From: Ampelocalamus luodianensis
Taxonomy: Eukaryota; Streptophyta; Magnoliopsida; Poales; Poaceae
Assembly (NCBI GenBank): GCA_036346255.1
Contig: CM070617.1
Location: 4,939,501-5,003,500 of the forward strand
Direction: 5' to 3'
Length of the DNA: 64,000 nucleotides
A model generated the notes under the pieces. It saw only the letters and a program-made list of their open reading frames with translations, did no database searches and was not told where the DNA came from. Position numbers and translations under genes: made by a program. The number at the start of each line of letters is the position of its first letter. Within the stretch, counting starts at the first letter, position 1. Below are positions 1-10,159 of this stretch, piece after piece.

Positions 1-205
1 GATAGAGCGTCCCTCACTAGGGCTTGGAGTTTCGTCGGCGGAGGAGGAGGAGGAGGAGGAGGCGAGAGCCGCGAAACGGGGGAGGGGCCGAGGAGGAGGA
101 GGTGACCGGAGAGCGAGAGGGAGACGACGAAGAGTGGGAGAAAGACTGGTCTCTCTCTTGGGAGTTGGGAGGCTTGGAGCTTTCCGTATTTCTGAGTGAA
201 TTGTG
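1..205 (-). other. Possible 5' UTR of a gene running off the left edge
   Basis: Read on the minus strand this stretch is a CT-rich, C-rich leader with (CCT)n and (TCC)n runs that ends in a sequence typical of plant 5' UTRs. No start codon followed by a recognisable protein lies inside the window. The plus strand shows only a GGA trinucleotide run at about 41-62. The assignment rests on composition alone; it could equally be a simple-repeat region. Confidence 0.3.
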
Positions 206-390
206 ATTACGTACAGGAGCAGCACGGCACGACGTTCGAGTTGTCCCTGGCCCACACGTCATAGGTGGGCTTGGTGCGTAAGGCAGATATATGTGTGGGG
301 CCAGTATGGCAGAGGACCAGGGGTGTTTATTTGCTCGGCGCCCGCGGATGGCCTCCTCCTCTCATCCTCTGCGTTGAATCCAAGGCCCTC

Positions 391-627
391 CGGAAAATAA
401 TTCTATACACAATTTAATTGATGTGGACCAATTCTATCATGTGACACGTGTTTTTTTACGAATCTCAAAGCGCACAACCTTATAAATCACTGATGCGAAT
501 TTTTACGAATTGAATAATGAAGGTTATTACGTCACGCTTTGAGATTCGCGAAAGAACACGTGTCATGCAGTGGAGTTAGTCCACATCAATAGAGTTGTGG
601 ACCAGATCCTATAGGATTATTTTTCCG
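391..627. repeat. MITE-like inverted-repeat element
   Basis: The two ends are inverted copies of each other: CGGAAAATAATTCTATA at the left pairs with the reverse complement of the right end, CGGAAAAATAATCCTATAG. The arms continue inward through a shared TTGATGTGGA, a shared GACACGTG and a shared CGAATCTCAAAGCG block. The centre is AT-rich and does not pair. I could not find a convincing target-site duplication, so the superfamily is open. It lies just upstream of the possible leftward leader and brings CACGTG cores with it. Confidence 0.55.
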
Positions 628-859
628 GGCCCACCTGTCGGTGATGCCGTCTCACATATCAATTGCGCTAAGCCACCTAGATTTGGATAGTTCACCGCGT
701 CACTTGTTTGGTACCGGCCTAAATCTATCGACTGCACGCGTTAATGTATACGTACGCTTTCTAGCGAGGCGGCATGCGTCGAGGCTAGTCCCGCCGCCTG
801 TGCAGCTGCCGGCGTGCCGCCCTTGACGACGTACGGTCGAGCTCACCGCGGACCCCCCG

Positions 860-904
860 GGTCGTGCAGCTCCGGCGTCTTCTGCGCTTGCTTGCTTGCT
901 GTGG
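860..904 (-). pseudogene. Short relic of a group-1 LEA gene N-terminus
   Basis: On the minus strand the bases translate to a peptide containing KQAQKTPELHDP, which matches the first residues of the intact LEA gene at 5189-5470 (QQAEKAPELQDP). The nucleotide match is about 40 bases with scattered differences, and the rest of the LEA coding sequence is missing. It looks like a truncated copy about 4.5 kb from the intact gene, on the other side of the RALF-like pair. It is too short to exclude chance completely. Confidence 0.45.
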
Positions 905-1548
905 CCAATCTCTGCTCCCTGCTCGCGATCACCTTATTATGGAATAAAAGAGAGCTAGCGAAGCGTACGTGCGTCGACGTAGCATCTACTTTTGCCTGCA
1001 TGGACATGCACCTCAGCACGTGTGAAGACCTCTTGTTTGCTTCTTGTACCACGAGATGTTGACGTGGCGACCAAGCTTAGCGCAGACTAGGCGCGCGATG
1101 CATATGCATGCCACCTCCGCCACTGTGGACGATCGGCACGAATTGGAGGAGCACGTGTCTACGTACCTGTGCAAGTTTTTGTGTTCAGTCCACATCTAGA
1201 TGGTTTAGAGGAGTTGTGTACAAAACTTGATTTTAGCCAACATAATTTTAAAAACCGTTTATTCAACCATCTCTAGTTGGCCTCTAGACCAAACAGCATG
1301 GACACGCAGGTCAGCACGTCGACAAGAATTAAAGGATGGCACGTGCGTACGGTACGTGTGCAAGTGTTTGTGTTCCGGTGGACGTATTGTTTAAGTAAAA
1401 ACTGTGCATAGGCACCTCGATCTCATCTAAAAAAACGACCAGGAGATAGAACACTAAGCAAATAGTATTTGCTAAAACAAAACACTAAACATAGTACCAT
1501 GCGCACTGAATGTCCTCTCGTCCACTCGTATTTTAGACAAGAAGCTCC

Positions 1549-1556
1549 TATAAAAG
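1549..1556 (+). promoter_or_regulatory. TATA box of the first RALF-like gene
   Basis: TATAAAAG lies 107 bases upstream of the start codon at 1663. The surrounding 150 bases are also present, diverged, upstream of the second RALF-like gene. There the equivalent position reads AACAAAAAG, so the TATA core is lost in the second copy. Confidence 0.65.
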
Positions 1557-1662
1557 CCTCTTCTCTACATCCCCACAAGACACACACTGGAAAACCAATC
1601 ACCTCTCCATACACCTTTTCATTCTTTCTCTTCGTTGAACGACACGAGAAGAAAAATCATTT

Positions 1663-2016
1663 ATGGAGAGGGTGACCATGCGGCTGGCCCTGGTCTTGGT
1701 TGGCCTAATGGTGGCCGGCCAGGAAGCCCACGCGGCAAGGCCCGCGACGTCCACTGTCGCCGTGCCCGCCAGCACGATCAACTGCACCGTCCCGAGCAAC
1801 GGCCACAAGATCAACGAAGTCAGACACTGGATGCCACTGGAGGCCAACCTGGAGACCAACGCAGCACCGCCCGCAAAGCCCACTGCCGCCGTGCCCGCCC
1901 GCCCGACCAACTGCACCGTCCTCAGCAACTGCGACAAGACCAACGCCGCCGAACTCTGGATGCCGCTGGAGGCCAACGCGCGCGGCTGCAGCAAGATCAA
2001 CGGGTGCCGCGACTGA
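1663..2016 (+). CDS. RALF-like secreted peptide precursor with duplicated module
   Basis: This is a single-exon gene for a 117-residue precursor. Residues 1-24 form a signal peptide (charged start, LALVLVGLMVAG core, cleavage expected after AHA). The C-terminus, RGCSKINGCRD, follows the RALF pattern RGCS-I-x-RC-R of apoplastic peptides that bind CrRLK1L receptor kinases. The four expected cysteines are C84, C90, C109 and C115. A second copy of the central module sits upstream: residues 40-62 and 83-105 align (NCT-V-SN ... WMPLEAN), spaced 43 codons apart. In the upstream copy the second cysteine is replaced by glycine, which leaves one unpaired cysteine (C41). There is no RRxL protease site and no YISY motif, so it is a divergent family member. 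The nearest relative is the gene at 4312-4551. The family call rests on the C-terminus and the paralogue; processing and activity are not shown. Confidence 0.68.
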   Translation: MERVTMRLALVLVGLMVAGQEAHAARPATSTVAVPASTINCTVPSNGHKINEVRHWMPLEANLETNAAPPAKPTAAVPARPTNCTVLSNCDKTNAAELWMPLEANARGCSKINGCRD

Positions 2017-2538
2017 CGCATGGGTTTATGTCATGTCCGTGGAGATGATGATCCTGTTTGTAGTTCCTGGTGCCGCGTCCGTGTCGCCGCATACATTAAA
2101 CAATTTCCTGTGGTGTCAATATATATGTACCGTCTTATTATGCCATGTACGGTGACTCCGGACAGATGAACAACGCAAATCAATTCATTGAATCCATTGA
2201 TGTGATTTTATATTCGAGTCTGCCGGTACCATTGGAAAGGATCTCTCTTTCGACATGAGAGTAATAGTCGACCAACTCTGAATTCATTGCGGAAGTATCC
2301 AACACAAGTAGACACATTAGCAAGGACTTGTAGGCAGCAATGAACAAACATAAAACACACATGAATAGTATAATCCGTGACCGTGCCAATTGTCACAAGA
2401 CATACCTGGGCGACAATGGCATGAAAAGATCTTCTCAATGTATGTGCTTGTTCAGTAGGAAAAGCGCACTATATAAGTTTTTGTCCATTGTTAAATGCGT
2501 TCTCACATTTTGTAAAGGTTCAAGGTTGTGCCTACACA

Positions 2539-2632
2539 TGCGTAAGTGCAGACCTGACTGCCTACGTAAGGAGAGGAGGGAAGTATGCGTAAGTGCAGAC
2601 CTGACTGCCTACGTAAGGAGAGGAGGGAAGTA
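2539..2632. repeat. Tandem duplication, 47-bp period, two copies
   Basis: The unit beginning TGCGTAAGTGCAGACCTG occurs twice head to tail at 2539 and 2586 with no visible difference. It lies between the two RALF-like genes and has no coding role that I can see. Confidence 0.85.
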
Positions 2633-2710
2633 TAGTGCAGTGGATATAAGCAGACTGTGCACATTAACACCGAAAAACAATACCGAAAAAACCAAACAGT
2701 ATTGGTTAAC

Positions 2711-2814
2711 TCAGTTTAACCAGTATTCGGTACGATTTTCGAATTTCTGTTTTTTCCATGGTTCAGTTTAACCAGTATTCGGTGCGATTTTCGAATTTCT
2801 GTTTTTTCCAGGGT
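2711..2814. repeat. Tandem duplication, 52-bp period, two copies
   Basis: The unit beginning TCAGTTTAACCAGTATTCGG is repeated at 2711 and 2763 with very few differences. It is followed by an alternating CTGCTG-rich stretch to about 2910. The flanking segment from about 2660 to 3290 is full of CCGAAxxxC and TACCG motifs and is probably an old transposable element, but I could not define its ends. Confidence 0.75.
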
Positions 2815-3446
2815 TCTGCTGGGCTGGCTGCTGTTGCCTGCTGCGCTGGCCTGCTTAGGTGCGTAGCGTTGCCTACTGCTGTAGTACTGTTGCCTGCTGC
2901 AGTGCTGCGCATATGTGTTCTTGACTTCTTGTCACCACATTGACCACAACGTATCAAGGGGTTAGCCGTGCATTGGTGCTGCTAATGGCTTCCTAATGGT
3001 AATTATGGTATGGTCGCATCGCATGGTGCATTGGTGCTGCACTGCACCGCTGTGCTGCCTCTTGAGTGCTGACCATAAGTACGCAAGTCCCAGCTATATT
3101 GTTCTCAGTTCACATTAACTTTGGTAAATTTAGTATTTATCGATATCGTATTGAAATAATTTAATATTTACCGATATCGAATTATATTTTAAAAAATACC
3201 GTATTTACCGAACTAATAATGCCGTATTTACCTAACCATATAAACCTAAAATACCGAACGAACTGTGTGGGCTGCGGTGTTAAGCAATGGGTGATTGGAT
3301 GGAGGTGGGAATAGGCCGAAACGTGAAGATGCTAGGAGGATGGTTAATTAAGGGGTTTTTTTTCAGAGTGCGGGAAAAATTGGTTAATTTAGTAATTTTA
3401 AGGCTTACAATCCATAATCACAGGTTCAAATCCCAGAAAATTGTTG

Positions 3447-3637
3447 TGGAAAATTTATATAAATGATCCACCCAATATGGGATTGGTGCCTGGTGGAAAT
3501 CAAACGCTGGTCGATCATCAGCCAGATAAACAATATGGCTATGCCTTTTATGGAAAATTTATATAAATGATCCACCCAATATGGGATTGGTGCCTGTGGA
3601 AATCAAATGCTGGTCATCAGCCAGATAAACAATATAC
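3447..3637. repeat. Direct repeat, about 104-bp period
   Basis: A block starting TGGAAAATTTATATAAATGA and ending CAGCCAGATAAACAATAT occurs at 3447 and again at 3551 with small indels. Together with the two shorter tandem duplications it makes the 2.0-4.2 kb interval repeat-rich and gene-free. Confidence 0.75.
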
Positions 3638-4311
3638 CACACTGCTAGGCTATGTCACGATTGGCGAGGATGATTGTTAATACGGGGTGTTGTGACAAAT
3701 TACTGGAAACACAAATTTCTGAAAACTTTACGTGAGATAGACTTACTAGAAGCACAATTTGTATCTATCACATTAGAAGTTAGTGATTTCGATGGTTAAT
3801 TAAAAGGCTAACAGTTTTAATTTTGAGCGCCTTACAAAATTTTGACCAGAATAGGGGGTCAGTGCAACTAATACAAGAGTACGTTTTGGTTGCATATCAT
3901 CCATTGGTGGATTTTCTCCGCAGTGTGCTGTGGGGTTATAAGTTATAACCTATAGTAAAATGCAAATCTCCTTTTTCTTCTTGACATATTTTCTTCTGCG
4001 GTTATTCTTCTGCGGCCCAGCTCTTTCTAATAGAATTAATTACCATAAGAATGTGACAAAACCGGTATGAAAATGCTACAAAAAAGAGCTGTGAATTGGC
4101 AGCAAAAAAACGATACACAACAAAGACAACACTAAATATAGTACTTGTCACTAAATTCCCTCTCATCCACCTATAGTTTAGACGAACAAGCCCCAACAAA
4201 AAGCCCCGTTTCTACATCCCCACGAGACACCGCTCACCGGGGAAACTAACCAACCAAGCAAGTAAAAGTGCACCTCTCCCCATACATCTTCCGTCCTGCA
4301 CTTAGATCTGC

Positions 4312-4551
4312 ATGGAGAAGGTGAGAATGCGGCTGTGTTTGGTGGCACTGGTGCTGGCGGGCGTCATGCTGGCGGGCCAGGAGGCCTACGCGGCCCGGCC
4401 CGGTACGACGACGGGCACCGTCGACATGCCCGAGAACATGATCAGCTGCTCCGTCCTCGGCAACTGCGAGGACGGCGACCTCCGCAGCCCGCCGCAGCAG
4501 GCAAACCAGTACACGCGCGGCTGCAGGCAGGGCGATCGCTGCCGTGGCTGA
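4312..4551 (+). CDS. RALF-like secreted peptide precursor
   Basis: This is a single-exon gene for a 79-residue precursor. Residues 1-27 form a signal peptide with an alternating Leu/Val/Ala core, and cleavage is likely after AYA. The mature part has four cysteines in the RALF arrangement (C46, C52, C71, C77). The ending, ANQYTRGCRQGDRCRG, matches the RALF C-terminal pattern ANPYxRGCxxxxRCR closely. The N-terminal YISY receptor-contact motif and the S1P site RRxL are absent, as in short divergent RALFs. Start, signal peptide and upstream region are homologous to the gene at 1663-2016, so the two arose by tandem duplication. This copy keeps a single peptide module. Its TATA position is degenerate (AACAAAAAG), so expression may be weaker or use another start site. 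Confidence 0.75.
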   Translation: MEKVRMRLCLVALVLAGVMLAGQEAYAARPGTTTGTVDMPENMISCSVLGNCEDGDLRSPPQQANQYTRGCRQGDRCRG

Positions 4552-5188
4552 CGCGTGTGCGCCTTTATCATCCACAGATCATGTAATTCTCTGTGTCGCG
4601 TCCATGCCGCAGTATGTGTTCCTGACTATAACTGATTGTTTCCTCATGCTATATGCGTGATTTCGATTCGCCTGTTACATCATGTATGGTGTCTCAGGAG
4701 ATTAAAGCAACGTGAATTTTTACCCCCCAGATAAATCCACGGTGGGGCGTTCCAACAATACTGCGAACTCTGAACTCCAAATACTTACAAAAGGAAATAG
4801 AAACAGCGACGCAATATTTTTACGTTCTACAGGAACAGCTAGCCACTTTCTTATTTATCGATCGGAGGATCATGGCTACAGCTATACATACAGAGTAAAA
4901 TTTTGTAGCCAGACGGGTACATTGATCATTGTACGCGCGAGCTACCGCACACGCGCACATGCACACACACTGTCGTCACACACACATGACACATATATAA
5001 GAGGGTTATGGCTACAATGCAGGGACCAAAATTTTGTAGCCATCCGTACGTACATACATCGCCGTGCGTACGGTCACGTACTACGCCACGCCATGTACGT
5101 AGCAACCTAGCCTACGACCAACTACGTACCTACGCCTAACATACTAGATACACACGCTATAGTACGTACAAGATAAGAGTATCATCGA

Positions 5189-5470
5189 TCACTCGCGTCC
5201 GAGATCCTTCTTGACCTCCTCCAGCTTCTTCTCGTCCGGTTCGACGAGCACGGCGCCGGCCCCGCTCTCGGCGCGGTCCTTGCCGGACTCCATCGTACGG
5301 CTGAGCCCTCCCTTCTTGCGCCCTTCGGCGAGGCGCTCCTGCGCGTCGAGGGTCTTGCCGCCGGTGCCGCTCTTGACGACGGTCTCGCCCTCGTCGCGCG
5401 CGCGGCGGTCGAGCTCGGCCCGGATCTCCGGGTCCTGCAGCTCCGGCGCCTTCTCCGCCTGCTGTGCCAT
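5189..5470 (-). CDS. Group-1 LEA (Em-like) desiccation-protection protein
   Basis: This is a single-exon gene for a very hydrophilic 93-residue protein with no cysteine or tryptophan. The block at residues 27-56 (EGETVV, then GTGGKTLDAQERLAEGR and KKGG) is the hallmark of the LEA_5/Em family, which accumulates in maturing seeds and protects macromolecules during drying. Typical Em proteins have 90-150 residues and one to several 20-residue motifs; this one has a single, partly degenerate motif. The C-terminal half is rich in Glu, Lys and Gly and differs from classical Em. The start is the only ATG that yields the conserved N-terminus. The upstream region holds a CACGTG element (5669-5674) and a TTATAAG TATA-like box near 5600. 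A truncated relative lies at 860-904. Confidence 0.82.
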   Translation of the reverse strand: MAQQAEKAPELQDPEIRAELDRRARDEGETVVKSGTGGKTLDAQERLAEGRKKGGLSRTMESGKDRAESGAGAVLVEPDEKKLEEVKKDLGRE

Positions 5471-5668
5471 CGATATGATCCAACTATGGTTGTTTCTTCA
5501 CCTAACCGCTTGCGTTCTCTCGGCTCTCCGCTCAGTTAGCTAGCTTGGTGGTGCTCTCTTCTCTGCATCGGCTGGACTTGGCACCGGCGCGCGGCCGGCT
5601 ACTTATAAGTTGGATGCCATGCCACTTTAGCCGCGGCTGGCGTGGCGGGCATGCGCGCGCGGGCACGG

Positions 5669-5674
5669 CACGTG
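5669..5674. promoter_or_regulatory. ABRE/G-box upstream of the LEA gene
   Basis: GGCACGTGC contains the palindromic ACGT core bound by ABA-responsive bZIP factors. It lies about 200 bases upstream of the LEA start codon. ABA control is well established for Em genes; here it is inferred from the motif and its position. Confidence 0.5.
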
Positions 5675-5759
5675 CTGATCGAGGGGCCGTCCGCGCGGTG
5701 AAGATTTTTACCGCGGCGTGTAGAACTCCTTGGTCGACTACGTATGTAGTAGTGTGACC

Positions 5760-8460
5760 AGGGTTTCGATTACCGGTTTCTATTTTCTACGGGGTTACCG
5801 GTAGAACATATTTTACTGATTATTAGAAAAATTTCGAAGATAAAATGAATAAATGGTCAAATTTCTCTTGTATTCGACAAAATTCAAGCAAATATGAGTT
5901 TTTAGGCCAATTTGGACTTTTACTGGGGTACCGCTAGAACCAATTTTGCCAAAAATCGGTAATCAAAACCATGGGTGCAAGGGCGTAGCTAGGCCTCGAG
6001 CAGCTGAGGTAATGACCTGAGGCGTACGATCAAAATCCTATAGAAAAATACGAGTTAGGCTCAAGAAAAATTGGACACTTAGATCGTAGCTAGCTCTGCT
6101 CTGCATGAGTGCGCCCTGGTTAAACACGGCATGCATGCGTGTGGGGCGTGGAGGAGGGCACCCGTCGGTAGAGAGCTCCTGGTGTTGGCGAACCGTGGAC
6201 ATGCAAATACATCCATCCTTCGGTTTCCATGTATCATGTGTGCATGGGCTGCGGTACACGCGGGTACACAGCTGGGCCAGGAACTTCTCGTGCAGATGAC
6301 AAGCGTTTTCTCGTACCAATGGCCTGGCCGAAAGCATCTCCCAAGGCTAGACGGTGTCACGTTCTATCGGGCCGGCCTAGTTGCAACAGATCAGTCCAAT
6401 TCCGCCTCGTCATGCTCTGATACTCACCAACTCTGGTTACTCTCTCCTCAAAAAAAAAAAAAAAAAAGAGCTCTAGTAGACTTCCCTAAAGAAAAGTAGA
6501 TATTGTCCAAGGATTGCATTTCATCAATTAAGTAGCAGTGAAAACATGCAGTGACATAAAGAGGAAATAAAGGTAGTCCAAAAAAATAGTAAAAAGGTGG
6601 TACAAATTGAAGTGCGCGTCATTGTGAGTGAGGTGTACCATTAGCGTCCAGTAGAAATGGTCAAAAAGAGAAGCGACTCTAGCTAGCACGTCCAAATGGC
6701 GGCAGCTTTCCTCGGCACAGAACGTCAAAAGATGCAAAAGATCCTCCAGATCAAGGATTGGAGATTACAGGGCCCCCTCTCTTTGAACTTAAGCAACAAG
6801 GCCGAGGTCACAGGAATCCAAAAAGGGGGCTTGGCTAGATGCACATGCAACTTCCATGCAAGTACCGAATTCTAATCCTCCACACACTCTCTATCAGCTT
6901 CATTTTGCCGTTGTGTTTGGAAAACAACAATATGCCTCTTTCTAGATGAAAATGTCCCAAACAATATGTCAGTAGCTACCATATACAAATAACTGATGAA
7001 ATTTTTTGCCACGTAGTCAAAGAGTGCCATGCGAATCTTGCCATCCTTTTAATGATGTGGTACTGAGAAAAACAATTTTGACCGGCCTTATCCGTTTGAT
7101 TAAAAAAAATTGGTTCTTCTCGGGAACACACTACGTAGTATGTACCGTGAAATTGCTCTCTACTGTTGATAAGCCAGAGGCCCTGTGTGAAACACAGGAG
7201 TTTTTCCGAGAATTGAACTATTTTCCCGCGAAATTCATGAGAAGTTTCTACGTTCCAAAGGGAGCTGAACCTGCTTTAGATGCTTTGCAGCGAGCATCAT
7301 AGCTGACTTTATGCACACAAATGTACAAGCAATTCACGCGGTTAGACAAGGAAGAACACATCAATCATCGCATGTATGGAGGGATTTCAGATGCCAAAAA
7401 ACGCCAGCGCAGGCACAAGGACAAACAAATCATACAAGATATTTGTCATCTCCCACTCCTAAACAGTGTTATCCGCGGTTTCTTGGGCAGCTTGTCGACT
7501 TGGAGCACTCTCGAGTTCACATGCAAAGCTATTGTCGTACGATGGCAAGGAGCCCAAGAGAGCCATCTCTCTGGTTAAGCTATTTAAATCCTCCATAGTT
7601 TGGCATGTACCCTATCCCTGTTCATGAGTCAAAGGGGAAACCATTTCAATTTTGTCGGATCTTTAAAGAGTGAACAAAATGCTAGGCAAGTATGGCCACA
7701 AACCTGACTAACATTCGACGTTAATTACGACCTCACATGCTCTGATGGAAAAATTGGGCAGGACATGCAGACAAGAAACAGTATCGATGACCAGAGGATA
7801 GGTTCTAGCAAGCAGTGTTTCTGCAGTGTGAAGGCGTTGAAATTGGATCGTTTCAATCACAAAGGATCCAAAGGCCGGTCTCTCCTGCGAAGTTGTTGGT
7901 TAATGGGTGTGAAAACAATGCGTGGCTGCAGCTAGAGTCCAAGCCTGTCACTGTTGGAACCCACAGTTCATGAGGATTCATTTAATCATGTCCCTGTCCC
8001 TCTGTCTCGCTCAGAGCCTATGCATGAAACATTAGTCAATGAATTGCAGGACTTTTTCTGATGAGCCAACCAATTCCAGAAGAGGACTCGTGGTCTGTCC
8101 TCCATGTTTTCAGAGAGTTCTTGGCTGATCGTATGTCCAAGGATAATTCATCAAATTTACATGTGAAGCTGTGCTAAAACGCATATAGTTACTAATTAGT
8201 TAGTGCAAACCAGAGACTCAACTCTCCATTTGCTTCTGTGTGCGCACTCTGTTCTCCCTAATAAAGTACACAAGTACTTGTCACTTTTCAGTTTACCCAA
8301 TTGTAGTAAAAGGGTGTTTACTTGAGTTACCCATGGTGAAAATTACACGTCATAATTCTGGTCACAAACATATGGTTAGTTGATAACAGTCTGAAATAAT
8401 CTGAATCCTTATCAGAACAGACTCATAACCATTTGGCAGGTTTTCTCCACACATCCTACT
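5760..8460. other. Gene-free interval
   Basis: I see no gene here that I can support. Short open frames at about 7006-7302 and 7311-7598 have no recognisable domain, no signal peptide and no clear splice context. Around 6455 there is a poly(A) tract (17 A) on the plus strand, possibly the tail of an old retro-inserted sequence. Confidence 0.5.
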
Positions 8461-8934
8461 CATGGCACACTCATGCATGCCACCTCATCAATTGGCCCCA
8501 GGAGCACATCCATGCCAATCCAAAGAAATTTCTCCTAGAGTCCTAGTGGAGAACACATCTGAGAAAATAAATGCATTTATAGGGTGGTTGGCTAGTAAAA
8601 AGTGTAGAACACTCAGCATGTCATACATAAGGTGATCATCTCTCACACAAGCATATCTATCATCCATCCCAGAAATGAGATGACAAGACGTTGTTGCACT
8701 AATTATTGTAAGCAGCAGCAGCAGCATCATCTTGAGTAGCTTCCTCTTTACTTGCTTCATCTCACTTCCACTTCGTTTTTTTTTTTTTGCTTGTTGCATC
8801 ATTTGCTGCAATTTGCAAGCTCTGTTGATGTTGCGAAGATTTGAGTAACGGTTTCTTTATCTGATTCATCACATCCTCCTTGTTCTTCTTGCAGTGACAA
8901 GAACCCGTAGGTGAGTAGGATGCTTGCTTAAATA

Positions 8935-10158
8935 ATGGCTGCATGCCAACATTTACAAGAAGGGAAGAAGCTGCAGGAGCTGCAGCCGTACAATGGCTGT
9001 GATCCTTCAGTGTACGGAGGACCAATTCTCCTGCCACGGCAGGCAAGCTCGGCGCCTCCGGCCGTGCCGGTTGGGCCGTCGGAGATGTCGTCGTCGTCGG
9101 GGTCGGGGAGGAGTGCAACGGAGGCGAGGGCTTTGAAGATCCACAGCGAGGCCGAACGGCGGCGCCGCGAGAGGATCAATGCTCATCTGGCTACACTGAG
9201 GAGGATGATCCCTGATACTAAGCAGGTTTGTGTAATCCTGTCATGTCTGAGGCTCTAAGCTAGTTTTGTGTTCTTGCCATAAGTTGTGATGCATTTGGCA
9301 ACATATCTGCAACCACATCTGAACCATTTCAGCGTTTGTTCATATTTCATCAGAGTTGTTTCGCTTGAAATTGTTTGTAGTCTTGTTATGCCCGGCAATT
9401 AGGCTTGTTCACATGAGTAGTAGTAGTTTTAGTATAACTAACCAAGTTCTTGAAGCTGGAGAACAAAGAAGTTTAGTAGATATCAATAAAAGATTTATCA
9501 AACTTTTACCCAGACATAGTTCATGGAGAACCTTGAGACCTGCCAATCCGCCATAAAGCCATCTGAAAGAAACCTTTAGTCACACGTGTTCACATTTCAT
9601 CAAGCTTCTACTCTGGAATTCTCTGATAAGACAAAGCACAATGCTACGACTTCTAAGCAAGTGTTTTTTTTTTCTGCACTGCAGATGGACAAGGCCACCT
9701 TGTTAGCCAGAGTGGTAGACCAAGTGAAGGACCTGAAGAGGAAAGCAGGTGAGGTCACACAACGAACGCCCCTGCCCCCAGAGACCAACGAGGTCTCCAT
9801 CGAATGCTACACCGGAGACGACGGCGCCGCCGTTGGCAACGACAAGAGTCTGTACATAAAGGCCTCCATCAGCTGCGACGACCGGCCGGACCTCTTCGCC
9901 GGGATCATCCAGGCATTCCATGGCCTGAGACTGAGGACAGTACGAGCAGACATGACCTCCCTGGGAGGAAGGGTGCAGCATGTGTTCATACTATGTAAGG
10001 AGGATGGCAGTGCAGGTGTAAGCCTGAAGTCTCTGAAGGAGGCTGTTAGGCAGGCACTAGCCAAGGTTGCTTCTCCAGAAATGGTATATGGTGGTAGTCC
10101 ATTTCAGAGCAAGAGGCAGAGGATTCTGGAATCACATTACTCAATCATGTCCATATAG
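8935..10158 (+). CDS. bHLH transcription factor with C-terminal ACT-like domain
   Basis: Two exons, 8935-9225 and 9685-10158, are joined at a phase-0 GT-AG intron to give 254 residues. The basic region at residues 69-82 (KIHSEAERRRRERI) has the His-Glu-Arg triad (H70, E74, R78) that contacts E-box/G-box DNA. Helix 1, loop and helix 2 run to about residue 118 (MDKATLLARVVDQVKDLK). Residues 150-205 form a beta-rich ACT-like module typical of plant bHLH subgroups related to Arabidopsis bHLH30/32/106/107. It should act in the nucleus as a dimer. The intron falls exactly inside the loop, a conserved position in this subgroup. The region upstream of 8935 (8470-8934) looks like a leader with a short A/T run. 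Which subgroup member it is cannot be decided here. Confidence 0.9.
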
Positions 10159-10159
10159 A

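Noticed and set aside
7006..7598. Two adjacent open frames of about 95 codons as possible genes
   Set aside because: No domain, signal, splice pattern or biased codon use; chance frames in a 2.7-kb gene-free stretch.
9586..9684. Alternative in-frame start for the bHLH C-terminal part
   Set aside because: The codons before 9685 lie in the intron, ending in a clear CTGCAG acceptor. The spliced form restores a full bHLH domain.
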